Shown: positions 52,971 to 62,446, counted from the stretch's first letter. The stretch is 64,000 nt of DNA from Phycisphaera sp. (GCA_020639255.1 JACKGZ010000002.1:1-64000), one strand, 5' to 3'. A program made the numbers and translations. The notes: a model not told the origin generated them from the sequence alone.

Positions 52971-55556
52971 TTACGGGCAGCCGGCGTTGTAATTGGCGAC
53001 CCAGGCGCTGAAGTCGGCGGGGCTGCACATGCCGTCGCCGTTCTGATCGCAGAGCGGTCCGTTCGTGTTGAACTGCGCCACCCAAGCGCTGAAGTCGGCC
53101 GGCGATACCATGCCGTCGCCGTTGGTGTCGGCCAGGCACTCGACCGCTTCGGTCGCAACAACGATGCCGTCGGCACCGGGTGATGCGAACGCGATGACCG
53201 ACCCGTCGGCGCTTGCGCCCGCGTTTGCGACGGGGTGTCCCACGTCGACCTGATCGATCACCGAAAGGGTCGCGGTGTCGATGATGGTCATCTCGCCCTC
53301 ACGAGTCTCACTGAACGTACCGCCGCCGGCCGTGGTCGTCGAGTTGCCTCCGACCACGCGGAGCTCGGAGGCATCGCCGCTGAGAGCAGCGCCCATCGGG
53401 CGGTATGGGACTGCAATGGTCGAGGTCTGCGACAGCGTCGCCAGATCGAGCACGCCAATCGTCGAGTCGCCCCAATTCAGGACGAACGCCCGGTTGCTGC
53501 CGGGCATCGCGACTACATCGAACGGACTGTCACCCGTGACGATCTGTCCCGACAATACGGCAAGGCCCGCGGCGAAGTTGAACACAAAGACTCGATCGCC
53601 GTCGCGGTCCGACAGCACGATACGCGAGCCCTCTGGGTTCCAGGCGACGCGTGTCGGGAACGTGCCGGCCGTGATGCTCTGTGTCACGGTCATCGTGGCG
53701 GTTTCGAGGATGATGAGCTGGTCGGTGAACGAGCTCGCGATCGCGAGGTACGCGCCGTCGGGCGAGAGCGATATCTGCGAATTCTGCGAGTAGCTGTAGC
53801 CCACGCTGCCGAGGTTCCCGGTCGTGGTCAGTCCGCCGATAAACGACGCAGAATTGAGATCGAGTTTGCGGATTCCGTCGCCGCTGGCAATCTGCGCGAC
53901 GTATGCGAAGTTGCTGTCGGGCGAGATCTCGACCTGCGCAATACGGGTCGCCGAGGGAACGGCCGTCGTTGTGCCGGCGGCCATGTCGACGATGCTGACG
54001 GTGAAGCCGTCGAGGTTCACCGCGACGGCCTTGGTGCCGTCGGGAGAGATCGCAACTTCACCGGCCCGTTCATCGAGCGGCGCGGTCGCCAGCTTCGCGC
54101 CGGTTGCCGTGTTGAAGATCGTCAGGTTGTCGCTGAAAATATTGCTCGAAACCGCTCGGCTGCCGTCCGGACTGACGGCTGTGTGGCGCGAGATGTCACC
54201 CTCGGGCGCCGGCCCCGTGCGGCCGTAATAGAGCAATGCCGGCGTCGTGTCGGACTCGATGACGACGAGATCGTCGCCGAACGTGGTCGAAACCATCGCG
54301 GCCTGATCGCTCGTCGGGCTGACAGCACCGAATGAGGCCGAGACACGGTCGTTTGCGCGTGCGAGCACCGCACCGGAAGCAAAGTCGATCACGGCGCCCG
54401 AGAAGCCCATGCCAACCGCTCGCGTGCGCGAGGCGTTGGCAACGACGTCGTTCAGATTCGCCGTGTTCAGTGCGCCACTAAAGACGTCGGTGTTCAGGTT
54501 CAGCTGGCGGGCAGCATTCTGAAACGCGATAACCGCGGCCGATCCGTCGGCGTTAAGCGCGACCGGTCCGTTGCATCGCGTGGGCCCGGTGATCGTCCGG
54601 TCGATCGTGCGCGACACGCCATCGATGACCGTGACCACGCCAGGATCGATCGCGTGCCCGACCAGGATGGTCGAGCCGTCGCCCGAGATATCGACACCCG
54701 CCGGATCGGTCGCGGTGAGCACCAGATCCGTTCTCGCGCCCGTAGCGATATCGATGAACGCGAGCACATCATCGAACCGGCCCGGGAATGCGATCGTGGT
54801 TGCATCGACAAATATCAGCGGCGTCGTGTACCGGAAGTCGACCGCTGCCGATTCCGGGCTGAACGCGAGTGTCTGCGTAAAGCCCGGGGTTGCGATCGTT
54901 CGGACGACGGCGTTCGTGCCAAGATCGATGACATGGAACGTGGAATCCACGCCGCAGCCGATCGCCGCGAGCGTGCCGTCGGGCGAAATACTCACGCTGC
55001 CGGGGCCGTCGCCGACACTCACGACCGTTTCGGTGCCCGTCGCGAGGTCGACGATCGTCGCGGTATCGTCGGCGTAGTTTGCGACCACTGCGCGCGAGCC
55101 GTCGGGTGTGACGCCCATCGCGATCGCCAGCGACGAGAGCGGGATCGAATCGACCACCGTATGCGTCGCCGCATTAAAGATCGTGATGTTCTGGCTCGCG
55201 CGGCTCAGGATCAGGATCTCGGAACCATCCGCCGAGTATTTGATATCCGCCCCCATATCCGCCTCGGGATCTTCTCCGATCTTGAGCAGTGATGGTGGAT
55301 CAAACGGCACGGCACCGATTTCCGGGCCGCCGCCCTCGCTTGGGTTGAGTCGGATGCTCGCCCACGCCGGCGCGATGACCTCGATCGTGGCCACGTCGGC
55401 ATCGGGCGAATCGAGCTCGCCGATCATGCGCACAATCGCGTCGGATGAATCGACCGAAACAATGTGCGAGATCTCGTCGGGCACGTTCTGTGCCGAGGAT
55501 GTGCAGGCAATGGCAAAGCCCGCGGAAACAAACAGCGCGCGTGCGGAAACGTTCAT
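52971..55556 (-). CDS. Secreted YVTN-type beta-propeller with Gly-Cys dockerin tail
   Basis: The product is 861 residues. ATG 55556 is preceded by GAGGAGAG and gives the signal peptide MNVSARALFVSAGFAIACTSSA; an ATG 27 bases upstream is less likely. Almost the whole chain is repeats of 40-45 residues of the type 'SPDGT.A...G....TV..ID..TG' (DGSRAVVANYADDTATIVDL, 'SPDGTKAVAVNLDGFTVSIV'), typical of YVTN/lactonase-fold propellers, enough for two propellers. The dockerin has DTNGDGMVSPAD and DQNGDGMCSPAD and ends NAGCP. No enzyme residues were recognised; these folds usually bind ligands or mediate surface contacts. Confidence 0.87.
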   Translation of the reverse strand: MNVSARALFVSAGFAIACTSSAQNVPDEISHIVSVDSSDAIVRMIGELDSPDADVATIEVIAPAWASIRLNPSEGGGPEIGAVPFDPPSLLKIGEDPEADMGADIKYSADGSEILILSRASQNITIFNAATHTVVDSIPLSSLAIAMGVTPDGSRAVVANYADDTATIVDLATGTETVVSVGDGPGSVSISPDGTLAAIGCGVDSTFHVIDLGTNAVVRTIATPGFTQTLAFSPESAAVDFRYTTPLIFVDATTIAFPGRFDDVLAFIDIATGARTDLVLTATDPAGVDISGDGSTILVGHAIDPGVVTVIDGVSRTIDRTITGPTRCNGPVALNADGSAAVIAFQNAARQLNLNTDVFSGALNTANLNDVVANASRTRAVGMGFSGAVIDFASGAVLARANDRVSASFGAVSPTSDQAAMVSTTFGDDLVVIESDTTPALLYYGRTGPAPEGDISRHTAVSPDGSRAVSSNIFSDNLTIFNTATGAKLATAPLDERAGEVAISPDGTKAVAVNLDGFTVSIVDMAAGTTTAVPSATRIAQVEISPDSNFAYVAQIASGDGIRKLDLNSASFIGGLTTTGNLGSVGYSYSQNSQISLSPDGAYLAIASSFTDQLIILETATMTVTQSITAGTFPTRVAWNPEGSRIVLSDRDGDRVFVFNFAAGLAVLSGQIVTGDSPFDVVAMPGSNRAFVLNWGDSTIGVLDLATLSQTSTIAVPYRPMGAALSGDASELRVVGGNSTTTAGGGTFSETREGEMTIIDTATLSVIDQVDVGHPVANAGASADGSVIAFASPGADGIVVATEAVECLADTNGDGMVSPADFSAWVAQFNTNGPLCDQNGDGMCSPADFSAWVANYNAGCP

Positions 55557-55682
55557 GGCTCTCCTCTCATTGATCCCGAGCACCTCATTCCGGTCTGACC
55601 AGACTAACGGCGCATGGAAGACACTCCAAGCCGTAATCTGAGTCCGCCGACGAACTTTTCAGACGGGACGAATGAAACCGCG

Positions 55683-57137
55683 TCAGCAGCCCGCGTTGAA
55701 GTTGGCCACCCAGGCACTGAAGTCGGCCGGGGTGCACGATCCGTCGCCGTTCTGGTCGCACTCGGGAGCCATCGTGTTGAACGCGGCCACCCAGGCGCTG
55801 AAGTCGGCCGGAGTCACAGAGCCATCATGGTTGACGTCCGCGAGACAGGGAGGCGCCACGTCGAGGTCATACACCTGAGTCGCGCCGCCGTTCCCGAACG
55901 TGTTCGCATGGACGGATTTCGTGCTCACCACAATCCGGCTGCCGTCCTGGCTGAGGTCCATTGCAAACGGCGAGCCGTCGGTATCGAGCGAGTCGATCAT
56001 GTTGAGACCGCGGTCGTAGACACGGATCTCGGGCTGCGTGTTCGCCTGATCGCCCCAGGTCGCAGCCACGAATACCGTTCCGTCGGCGTTCACCTCGGAC
56101 GACACCACCGAATTCTGGAACGAGCCCGAACCGGTGAACCCGCTCGACGCGATGACCGTGGATGTGTTGAGGTCGACGATGCGGTGGTCGTTGATTAGGT
56201 ACCCGCTGGCGTAATCGTGGCTGACCGCGAAGAGCGTCTGGCCGTCGGCGCTCAGCGAAACCGCACCGAACCAGTCCGTCGTGCCCGTTCCGGAGTACGC
56301 AACCTGCCACACGCCCTCGATTTCGCGGGCCGCGCGGACGTTGAAGCCGCCGTCGGCGATCGCCGAGCCGTCGCGCGAGATGCGCGCCCATCCACCGGCG
56401 CCGGAAACGCTGAGAGCGTACTCCTGGGTCATGGTGTTCGTGTCGTAGAGCCTGGCTATTGCGCCCGCGGTCACCACGACACGGTTGCCCGAATCATCCA
56501 TGTCGAGACTGAGCGCAAAGCCCGCGACGGTGGTCGAGTTCAGCTCGTTGCCGTCGCCGTCGAGGATCACGAGCAGGGTGTCGGCACCGTCATAAGCGCA
56601 CACCGCGACGCGGGAGCCGTCGGCGTTGATCGCGATCGAGCGGTTGCGCACCTCGTTGTAGCCCGTGCCAAATGTATACGTCCAGAGCGGCGTGCTGCCG
56701 CCGGCCGCCGAGAACCCACGTGCCGTCACCACGCCGGACGAAGACTGCGAAATCACGGCACCGAGCGCGCCGTTGGAGGCTGCCGCTACGCCCATGTTTG
56801 CCGGAGCTTCCGCGAGCAGCGAGTACATGAGATCGGGCGTGTTGCCCGACGCAACCGTGAACTTGCTGATACGTTGGTCATTAAGCGAGTGCCCGACCCA
56901 CGCCTCGTCGCCTCCTGCACCGATGGCCGCCGAGTTCGGAATCGATGCGACATCGAAATAGGTCCAGAGCAGATCTTCGGCAATACCCGGTCTCGCCTCG
57001 TTCGAAACAAAGACGCGGGTGTGCTGGCTGAGCACACGCGAACCGGATGCGTCCGTCTCCAGAATGGTTCTTGTTGTCTGACCCATCGCGGAGCCGGCGA
57101 GAAGTGCGAGTGAACAAGCGGTGATTGCGGTGCGCAT
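55683..57137 (-). CDS. Secreted WD/YVTN-like beta-propeller with Gly-Cys dockerin tail
   Basis: The product is 484 residues from ATG 57137 (GGAGGGG upstream). This start rather than the longer open frame gives signal peptide MRTAITACSLALLAGSAMG. Repeated blades contain 'INADGSRVAVCAYDGADTL', 'SADGQTLFAVSHDY' and 'LSQDGSRIVVSTKSV'. The dockerin has DVNHDGSVTPAD and DQNGDGSCTPAD with the Cys pair and ends NAGC. An inverted repeat lies 64-78 bases upstream of the start (57201-57215). It is similar in layout to 52971 but single-propeller in size. Confidence 0.85.
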   Translation of the reverse strand: MRTAITACSLALLAGSAMGQTTRTILETDASGSRVLSQHTRVFVSNEARPGIAEDLLWTYFDVASIPNSAAIGAGGDEAWVGHSLNDQRISKFTVASGNTPDLMYSLLAEAPANMGVAAASNGALGAVISQSSSGVVTARGFSAAGGSTPLWTYTFGTGYNEVRNRSIAINADGSRVAVCAYDGADTLLVILDGDGNELNSTTVAGFALSLDMDDSGNRVVVTAGAIARLYDTNTMTQEYALSVSGAGGWARISRDGSAIADGGFNVRAAREIEGVWQVAYSGTGTTDWFGAVSLSADGQTLFAVSHDYASGYLINDHRIVDLNTSTVIASSGFTGSGSFQNSVVSSEVNADGTVFVAATWGDQANTQPEIRVYDRGLNMIDSLDTDGSPFAMDLSQDGSRIVVSTKSVHANTFGNGGATQVYDLDVAPPCLADVNHDGSVTPADFSAWVAAFNTMAPECDQNGDGSCTPADFSAWVANFNAGC

Positions 57138-57200
57138 CTGAACCCCTCCAAGTCTGTGGCCGGAAGTACGCACGGCGGGCACTGCGGCGCAGCGTACCAG

Positions 57201-57215
57201 ATCGGAGGCTCCGAT
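57201..57215. repeat. Inverted repeat ATCGGAG-G-CTCCGAT
   Basis: A perfect 7-1-7 repeat lies between the genes at 57244 and 55683. It may be an operator for the downstream gene or a T-less terminator of the upstream one. Confidence 0.4.
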
Positions 57216-57243
57216 TGAACAACAAACCCTGAGAAGCCTGAAA

Positions 57244-58353
57244 TCAGCAACCCATGTTGTAATTGGCGACCCACGCGGAGAAATCCGCCGGCGTACACAA
57301 TCCGTCATTGTTTTGGTCGCATGCCGGCGAGGCTGTGCTGAACGCCGACACCCACGCCGAGAAATCGGCCGGGCTGAGCATGCCGTCGCAGTTGGTGTCC
57401 GGCGCGCAGGGCTCGGCGCGGATGATCTGAAGACCCGAGCTGCCGTCGGCGATGTAGGCCATGCCGTTGACGTGCACGATGTCCTTGGCCACCCCGGGGG
57501 TGCCGAGCGTCGCGATCGGTGCGAGCGCCGATGGATCGCTGATATCGACAACCGTCAGCCCGGCGAGGCCGTGCGCGATGTAGGCGAGCGAGCCGTCGAT
57601 CGCGACGGCTTCGAGCCGCTGAGGGAAATCGATGAAGTCGAGCATCGCGGGGTTCGCGGGATCACTCACGTCGATCGCCCAGATGCCCTGCGAGAAATCG
57701 GCGACATACGCCGTGGAGCCCACGACCTTGACGTCGAGCGAGTAGAACAGCGTCTCGAACGAGCCGAGGAGCGTCGTGTTGTCCGGGTCGCTCACGTCGA
57801 TGATCTGCAGCCCTTTGAAATCATCCGCGACGTACGCCACACCATTCGAGACCGCTACGGACACCGCCCGGCCCTGTGTGTCGAAGCCACCGAGGTGCAC
57901 CGGCGCCGCGGGATGCGTGACGTCGATGATCTGAAGCCCGGCGAACCCGTCGGCGACATACGCAAGATTCCCGACAACCGTCACGCCGGTCGCCGTGCCC
58001 GCGGTGTCGTATGTGAACAGGAGCGTGGGCGAGGTCGGGTCGGAAACGTCGACGATCCGGAGGCCGGCGAGGTTGTCGGCCACGTATACGACATCCCCGG
58101 CAGCGTCGACGCCGATCGCTTCGGTCGCCATTTCAAACGTGCCCAGCAGCGCCGGGGACGACGGGTTTGCGATGTCGATGACGTACAGACCCGCCGAGGT
58201 GTCGGCAACGTACGCTCGCGACCCTTCTATCGCGACGCCTCGCGAGTAATCGGGCGTGTTGTACGAGCCGAGCGCCTGCGGGGTGACGCACGGCTGCGCC
58301 TGCGCGGCCACACAAACCAAACTCAGTGACAACACAACCCCGGTCCTGTGCAT
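57244..58353 (-). CDS. Secreted LVIVD-repeat beta-propeller with Gly-Cys dockerin tail
   Basis: The product is 369 residues from ATG 58353 (AGGAGG 7 bases upstream), with signal peptide MHRTGVVLSLSLVCVAAQA. It has seven or so LVIVD-type repeats of ~42 residues: 'GLYVIDIANPSSPALLGTF', 'GLRIVDVSDPTSPTLLFTY', 'GLQIIDVTHPAAPVHLGGF', each with an 'AYVAD' strand. The dockerin has DTNCDGMLSPAD, where Cys replaces the usual Gly before the last Asp of the loop start, and DQNNDGLCTPAD; the end is NMGC. It starts only 14 bases after the stop of the gene at 58368, so both are one operon. Confidence 0.87.
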   Translation of the reverse strand: MHRTGVVLSLSLVCVAAQAQPCVTPQALGSYNTPDYSRGVAIEGSRAYVADTSAGLYVIDIANPSSPALLGTFEMATEAIGVDAAGDVVYVADNLAGLRIVDVSDPTSPTLLFTYDTAGTATGVTVVGNLAYVADGFAGLQIIDVTHPAAPVHLGGFDTQGRAVSVAVSNGVAYVADDFKGLQIIDVSDPDNTTLLGSFETLFYSLDVKVVGSTAYVADFSQGIWAIDVSDPANPAMLDFIDFPQRLEAVAIDGSLAYIAHGLAGLTVVDISDPSALAPIATLGTPGVAKDIVHVNGMAYIADGSSGLQIIRAEPCAPDTNCDGMLSPADFSAWVSAFSTASPACDQNNDGLCTPADFSAWVANYNMGC

Positions 58354-58367
58354 CGGACGACCTCCTC

Positions 58368-61328
58368 TTACGGACACCCGGCATTGTAATTGGCCACCCA
58401 GGCAGAGAAGTCCGCCGGTGTGCAATTTCCGTCATTATTCTGGTCGCACTGCGGCGACATCGTGTTGAAGGCCGCCACCCAGGCGCTGAAGTCGGCCGGG
58501 CTGAGCATGCCGTCGCCGTTCGTATCGGCGATGCAGCACGTGCTGTTGTCGGGCGTGCTGGCCGGGTCGGCGGGGTCGGCGCAGGCGTCGAGCTCGTCGC
58601 GGTCGTAGAAGCCGTCGAGATCGCGGTCGATCCCGATGCGCTCCTGCGTGCCCGCCGGAACGGCAGTAAAGGTCAATTCCGCTCCATTCGCCGCCGCTCC
58701 GGTGAGTGCGCCGTGAGTCACCAACTCAGCCGATCGATCGGATTGATACTGTCCGAGGCCGATGTGCGTGAAGCTCCTGTTCTCGCCGTTGAATCGACCA
58801 CGGACAACGAGCCCGATCTCGCCGCTCTCGGCGAGGATGAAGAGGTCGAACAGCCGTTGCGTCATCGTGGGGTCAGACGTCGGCAGCGTCACCTGCATAC
58901 CGACCGCGGCGTGCGCGTCCTTGCTCGCGCTGCCGGGCGGCTCGAAGAGACCGCCCGCACCCGCGGGGAGATCGGAGCCGCTGAAGGCGAGCATGAACGC
59001 CGTCATGTCGGCGATCTCCTGAAGATTCGCGAAGCTGAATGCGGGCTCGGAGAAAAACCGTTCGATCGAGTCGACACTGCCGTCGTGCAGCACACCGAAG
59101 CCCGCGGTGTTGAGTTGCTGCGTCGTGTTGAACCCGGTCTTCTCGTACACGCTTCTGAGCTGGGGCACCTTCATCGAGACGTTGGTCGAGCCGTCGACCG
59201 AAACGGTCAGGTGGTGCAGCTCGCCGTTTGGGCCGGGCGGGAGCGGGATGAAGTTGATGCCAACAAGCTGGCTGTTTGTGCCCGCGCCGGTGGGCAGTGT
59301 GTGGCACGTGACGCACTCGAGGCCGTCGAGCTGTCCGAAGCGGTAGTTGTTGAGCCCGTTCACCGCGTTGCCGTTGGGAAGCGGTTGGCCTGGCGTGGCG
59401 AAGAGTCCCGTCGTGAAGTGCCCGGGCAGCGGCAGATCCGTCGGCAGAGTGTTATTGATCGTACGGAATGGGTTCGGCGGGAAGTGGATCGTTGCGAGGA
59501 AGTCTTCGAACAACTGCATCTCTTGGGCCGTCGGCTGAACGTCGTCGCCAAGTATCGATTGGAACGCACCTGCGAACTCCTCGAGTCCGAAGCGATCCGC
59601 GCGCCAGTGGTGCGGCTCCTGCCCGATGATGTCCTGCAGCGTCTGCGTCGCCATCGGGCCCTTCATGGGGTGCCAGTCCTGGCAGTTGCCGTCGAGGCAG
59701 TTCTGGTCGAATGCTTTCATCGCGCCGGACGGGTCGCCGAGATCCCACGCGAGCCGGTCGGTGCGCGCATCGATGTGGCACGACGCGCACGACGCCTGGC
59801 CGAGCGCCGAAGTGAGGTGTGTATCGTAAAGGAGCGGGCGCCCGTCACGGATCGCGGCCGGTGTCGGGTCGTACATCGGCACGGTCGCCACGACCATTTC
59901 GCTCCCGAGGTCCACCACGGAGATCGTCGCGTCGAACTTGTTCATGACGTAGAGCGAGCTACGCGCCTCGTCAACCGCGAGACCCGTCGGCCCCTGTCCA
60001 ACCTCGATGGTGTCGGCCAGGCCGACGCGAGCGAGCGACTGATTGACGACGACGACGTTGTTTGAACCCATGCCGGTGATGTACGCCTTCGTGCCGTCGG
60101 CACGCCAGGCGATCGCGCGTGGATCGCCGATCGACTTGTTGCGATCGGCCTGCGCGATCGGCGTCACCGTCGGGCCGGGCGTATAGGCAAGGTGCTGGTT
60201 GAGATCGGCGAGTGTGGCGCTCGCGAGCCCGGGCACGAACGAGGCGGCGTTGACTCGCACGAACCGGCCGTTGAGGTTGGGCTCGAATCGCGTCTCGTTG
60301 GTGCCCTCGGTCCCGACCACCGTCACCACGCCCGTCGCGGGGTTCACGCCGAGCGACATGCACGCGTTCATGAGACCTGTCTTGTATGTCACGCCGAGCG
60401 TCGCGGTGTCGATGATCGCGACATCGTGATCGGCAAGATCCCAGCCCTGGACCCGGCCCGAGAGATTTGATTGCGTGCCCGAGACGAGATTCGTCCAGTC
60501 CGCGCCGGTGTCGTCGCGCCAGGCGCCGCCGGCGTCTTTCTTCACGATCAGCCCCACACGCGGCGCGTTCGGGTTCGCTCCGTTCAGAGCGGGCGAGAAT
60601 GAGCCGCCGTCGTTGGGTGGCGGATTCACACCGCCGTAGGGCCCGGCCGGGTTGCTCACCACGTTGGGCGGGAACGCGAGTGTTTGCATCATCGCCAGGC
60701 CGCCGCCCAGGATCGTGGAGTGGTTTCCCGATTCAAACACCGCGGCGTACACCGTCTGCCCGTCAGGGCTGACCGCGAGCGATCTCGGATCCTCACCGAA
60801 AATCGGAACCTCACCAACAAGCACACCGGTGGATGTATCAAAGACTTGTACGATGTTCGCCTGCGAACACGTGACGAACGCCCTTTGCACCGGCGAGCCC
60901 GCGAAGACAACGTCCGCAGGCTCGTCCTTGGTCTGAATCGTTCGGACTACATTCATTGAAACGAGGTCCACAACGCTGATTGAGTCGGAGACATGATTCA
61001 CAACCCAGGCTTCGTTCGCCGATCTCGCGCGTACAGAAACGGGATCGAGGCCAACTCCGACCGAACCTGCCGGCCTTGGAAGCCCGGAAACCAACGAGAA
61101 CGTCTCGAGCCGATTATCCGCTGTATTCACCGCCAACAAGGCCGATCCGCCCGGCACGAGATCGATTGGATGAAGATGTGGCGTCTCAAAGTTGACAAAC
61201 TGGTCAACGGGCTCTTCGTCTGGCACGGTGCCCGCGGGAACCGAGCCCGATCCGTAGGGTGACACCGTCACGGCGCCCACTGCACACATTGCAGCGCATT
61301 CAAAGACTCGGCTCAGCAGAAACCCCAT
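58368..61328 (-). CDS. Secreted YVTN propeller fused to c-type cytochrome domains, with Gly-Cys dockerin tail
   Basis: This is the largest protein of the array: 986 residues from ATG 61328. A short hydrophobic N-terminus precedes ~430 residues of YVTN-type repeats ('LAVSPDGQTVYAAVFESGN', TISVVDLGSEMVVATVPMYD). A cytochrome-c region follows with two haem motifs, CASCH (514-518) and CVTCH (672-676), in a di-heme arrangement with 'QLRSVYEKTGFNTT' as in MauG/CcpA relatives. Then come a small beta domain, a Asp-rich calcium-type linker (DRDLDGFYDRDELD) and the dockerin with the Cys pair, ending NAGCP. It is co-transcribed with the LVIVD gene at 57244. Likely extracytoplasmic redox protein; electron partner unknown. 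Confidence 0.88.
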   Translation of the reverse strand: MGFLLSRVFECAAMCAVGAVTVSPYGSGSVPAGTVPDEEPVDQFVNFETPHLHPIDLVPGGSALLAVNTADNRLETFSLVSGLPRPAGSVGVGLDPVSVRARSANEAWVVNHVSDSISVVDLVSMNVVRTIQTKDEPADVVFAGSPVQRAFVTCSQANIVQVFDTSTGVLVGEVPIFGEDPRSLAVSPDGQTVYAAVFESGNHSTILGGGLAMMQTLAFPPNVVSNPAGPYGGVNPPPNDGGSFSPALNGANPNAPRVGLIVKKDAGGAWRDDTGADWTNLVSGTQSNLSGRVQGWDLADHDVAIIDTATLGVTYKTGLMNACMSLGVNPATGVVTVVGTEGTNETRFEPNLNGRFVRVNAASFVPGLASATLADLNQHLAYTPGPTVTPIAQADRNKSIGDPRAIAWRADGTKAYITGMGSNNVVVVNQSLARVGLADTIEVGQGPTGLAVDEARSSLYVMNKFDATISVVDLGSEMVVATVPMYDPTPAAIRDGRPLLYDTHLTSALGQASCASCHIDARTDRLAWDLGDPSGAMKAFDQNCLDGNCQDWHPMKGPMATQTLQDIIGQEPHHWRADRFGLEEFAGAFQSILGDDVQPTAQEMQLFEDFLATIHFPPNPFRTINNTLPTDLPLPGHFTTGLFATPGQPLPNGNAVNGLNNYRFGQLDGLECVTCHTLPTGAGTNSQLVGINFIPLPPGPNGELHHLTVSVDGSTNVSMKVPQLRSVYEKTGFNTTQQLNTAGFGVLHDGSVDSIERFFSEPAFSFANLQEIADMTAFMLAFSGSDLPAGAGGLFEPPGSASKDAHAAVGMQVTLPTSDPTMTQRLFDLFILAESGEIGLVVRGRFNGENRSFTHIGLGQYQSDRSAELVTHGALTGAAANGAELTFTAVPAGTQERIGIDRDLDGFYDRDELDACADPADPASTPDNSTCCIADTNGDGMLSPADFSAWVAAFNTMSPQCDQNNDGNCTPADFSAWVANYNAGCP

Positions 61329-61389
61329 GATACATTCCTCATCTTGAAATGATGAAAAACCCTAATCGAACCCGCTCAGTTTGCTTGCT

Positions 61390-61417
61390 TTGACACTCTG
61401 GGTCAATGCGGTACATA
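61390..61417 (+). promoter_or_regulatory. Sigma-70-like promoter candidate
   Basis: TTGACA (61390-61395), a 16-base spacer and TACATA (61412-61417). It would transcribe toward the winged-helix regulator, with a leader of about 250 bases. Confidence 0.35.
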
Positions 61418-61600
61418 TGAAATCGGCTACACGCCTCGCAATTTGCGCTGCACACCCGAACATCATCCTCAAGAGCAACCCATGAATTTCTATTTCACAC
61501 GACCCAAAACGGGTGAGCCTCTTCTCGCGTGAGCGTATTTGAATACCGAGCCGGAAGATTTCAGGGAATAGCTTTATTTGTTCTGAACAGAGTGAGCGGT

Positions 61601-61618
61601 CTAGGCCCGTACGCCTAG
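61601..61618. promoter_or_regulatory. Candidate operator CTAGGC-N6-GCCTAG
   Basis: A perfect 6-6-6 inverted repeat lies 56-73 bases before the start codon of the winged-helix regulator. Its position suits autoregulation. Confidence 0.45.
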
Positions 61619-61673
61619 TATGCGTTTCCACAAAGCTGTGTTTGTGGACAAATAGAAGAAGAGGTAATCAAGG

Positions 61674-62270
61674 ATGGCCAAAAAGGTAAAGAAAAAGAAG
61701 TCATCTTCGAGCCGCGGGAAGAAAGTTGACGCACACAGAGTGCTCGCGTCCCCGGTTCGCCGCGAGATCTGGGCGTATTTGCGTGGCCAAGGCCCGCACA
61801 CCGTGGCGGAGATCGCCAAGGGCATGGGCCGATCGCAGACGTCGCTGTACGCTCACATCGAGATGATGTCGCGTACGGGCGTCATCGAGCAATCCGGCTC
61901 GAAGCGATCGGGCAAGCGCCACGCCGCGATCTACCGCGCCGGCGTGACGGACACCGACATTGCCTACGACGGCAAGAATGCGCAGAGTGTCAAGGCGAGC
62001 GCCCGCTACGCCGCGGCCGTCATGCGCCGCGCCAACCGCGAGGTCGCCGACCACCTCGCATCCGGCAACGCGAATGCGAAAGGCAAGAACCGAGACACGT
62101 TCGTGCTGGGTGCCCGCGCCCGCCTGACCAAGCAGCAGCTCGCCGAGGTCAACAATCACATCGATGCCATCGAGCGCATCGTGGCGACGGGCGACCGCAC
62201 CGGAAAGGCGGATCTCGTGGCTGTGAACATCGCGACCTGCCCGCTCGAAGATAATTTCTATCTTCAATGA
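61674..62270 (+). CDS. Winged-helix (ArsR-like) transcriptional regulator
   Basis: The product is 198 residues from ATG 61674, with AAGAGG about 10 bases upstream. A Lys/Ser-rich basic tail (MAKKVKKKKSSSSRGKK) is followed by a winged helix at about 20-80: 'HRVLASPVRREIWAYLRG', HTVAEIAKGMGRSQTSLYAHIEMM as helix-turn-helix, then a wing with 'IEQSGSKRSGKRHAAIYR'. The C-terminal half is helical with 'ARLTKQQLAEVNNHIDAIERI', likely a dimerisation domain. There are no metal-binding cysteines of the ArsR sensor type, so the signal is unknown. A good terminator follows, and a candidate operator lies upstream. Confidence 0.87.
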   Translation: MAKKVKKKKSSSSRGKKVDAHRVLASPVRREIWAYLRGQGPHTVAEIAKGMGRSQTSLYAHIEMMSRTGVIEQSGSKRSGKRHAAIYRAGVTDTDIAYDGKNAQSVKASARYAAAVMRRANREVADHLASGNANAKGKNRDTFVLGARARLTKQQLAEVNNHIDAIERIVATGDRTGKADLVAVNIATCPLEDNFYLQ

Positions 62271-62302
62271 GTTCGGGCCGAACATGCTAACAGTGAGTAT
62301 CG

Positions 62303-62340
62303 AAACGCGGCCGGATGATCCGGCCGCGTTTGCATTTTTT
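62303..62340 (+). terminator. Intrinsic terminator of the winged-helix regulator
   Basis: The stem CGCGGCCGGA-TGA-TCCGGCCGCG (62306-62328), extended by AAA/TTT, is followed by TGCATTTTTT. It may also work in the opposite direction. Confidence 0.88.
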
Positions 62341-62387
62341 ATGCAATGCGAAACTTGTCCCCGGATCAATTCAAGCGGTTTCATCAA

Positions 62388-62420
62388 TAAGAAAGCGGGC
62401 GACCCCAAAGGATCGCCCGC
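62388..62420 (-). terminator. Intrinsic terminator of the protease gene at 62447
   Basis: The stem GCGGGCGA/TCGCCCGC (62395-62402 with 62413-62420) is followed on the minus strand by TTTCTTATTG. It lies 26 bases beyond the stop. Confidence 0.8.
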
Positions 62421-62446
62421 TCGGCTTTCAGATTCGATCTCGCGGC

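Larger units (their letters stand above)
61329..61673. other. Divergent promoter region between the cytochrome fusion gene and the winged-helix regulator
   Basis: These 345 bases hold a plus-strand promoter candidate (TTGACA-16-TACATA, 61390-61417), an inverted repeat (61601-61618) near the regulator start and otherwise unremarkable, fairly AT-rich sequence. A minus-strand frame of 89 codons (61362-61631) shows no coding character. Confidence 0.5.

Noticed and set aside
61362..61631. Minus-strand frame of 89 codons between the cytochrome fusion and the winged-helix regulator
   Set aside because: It covers the promoter region and inverted repeat and shows no coding character.
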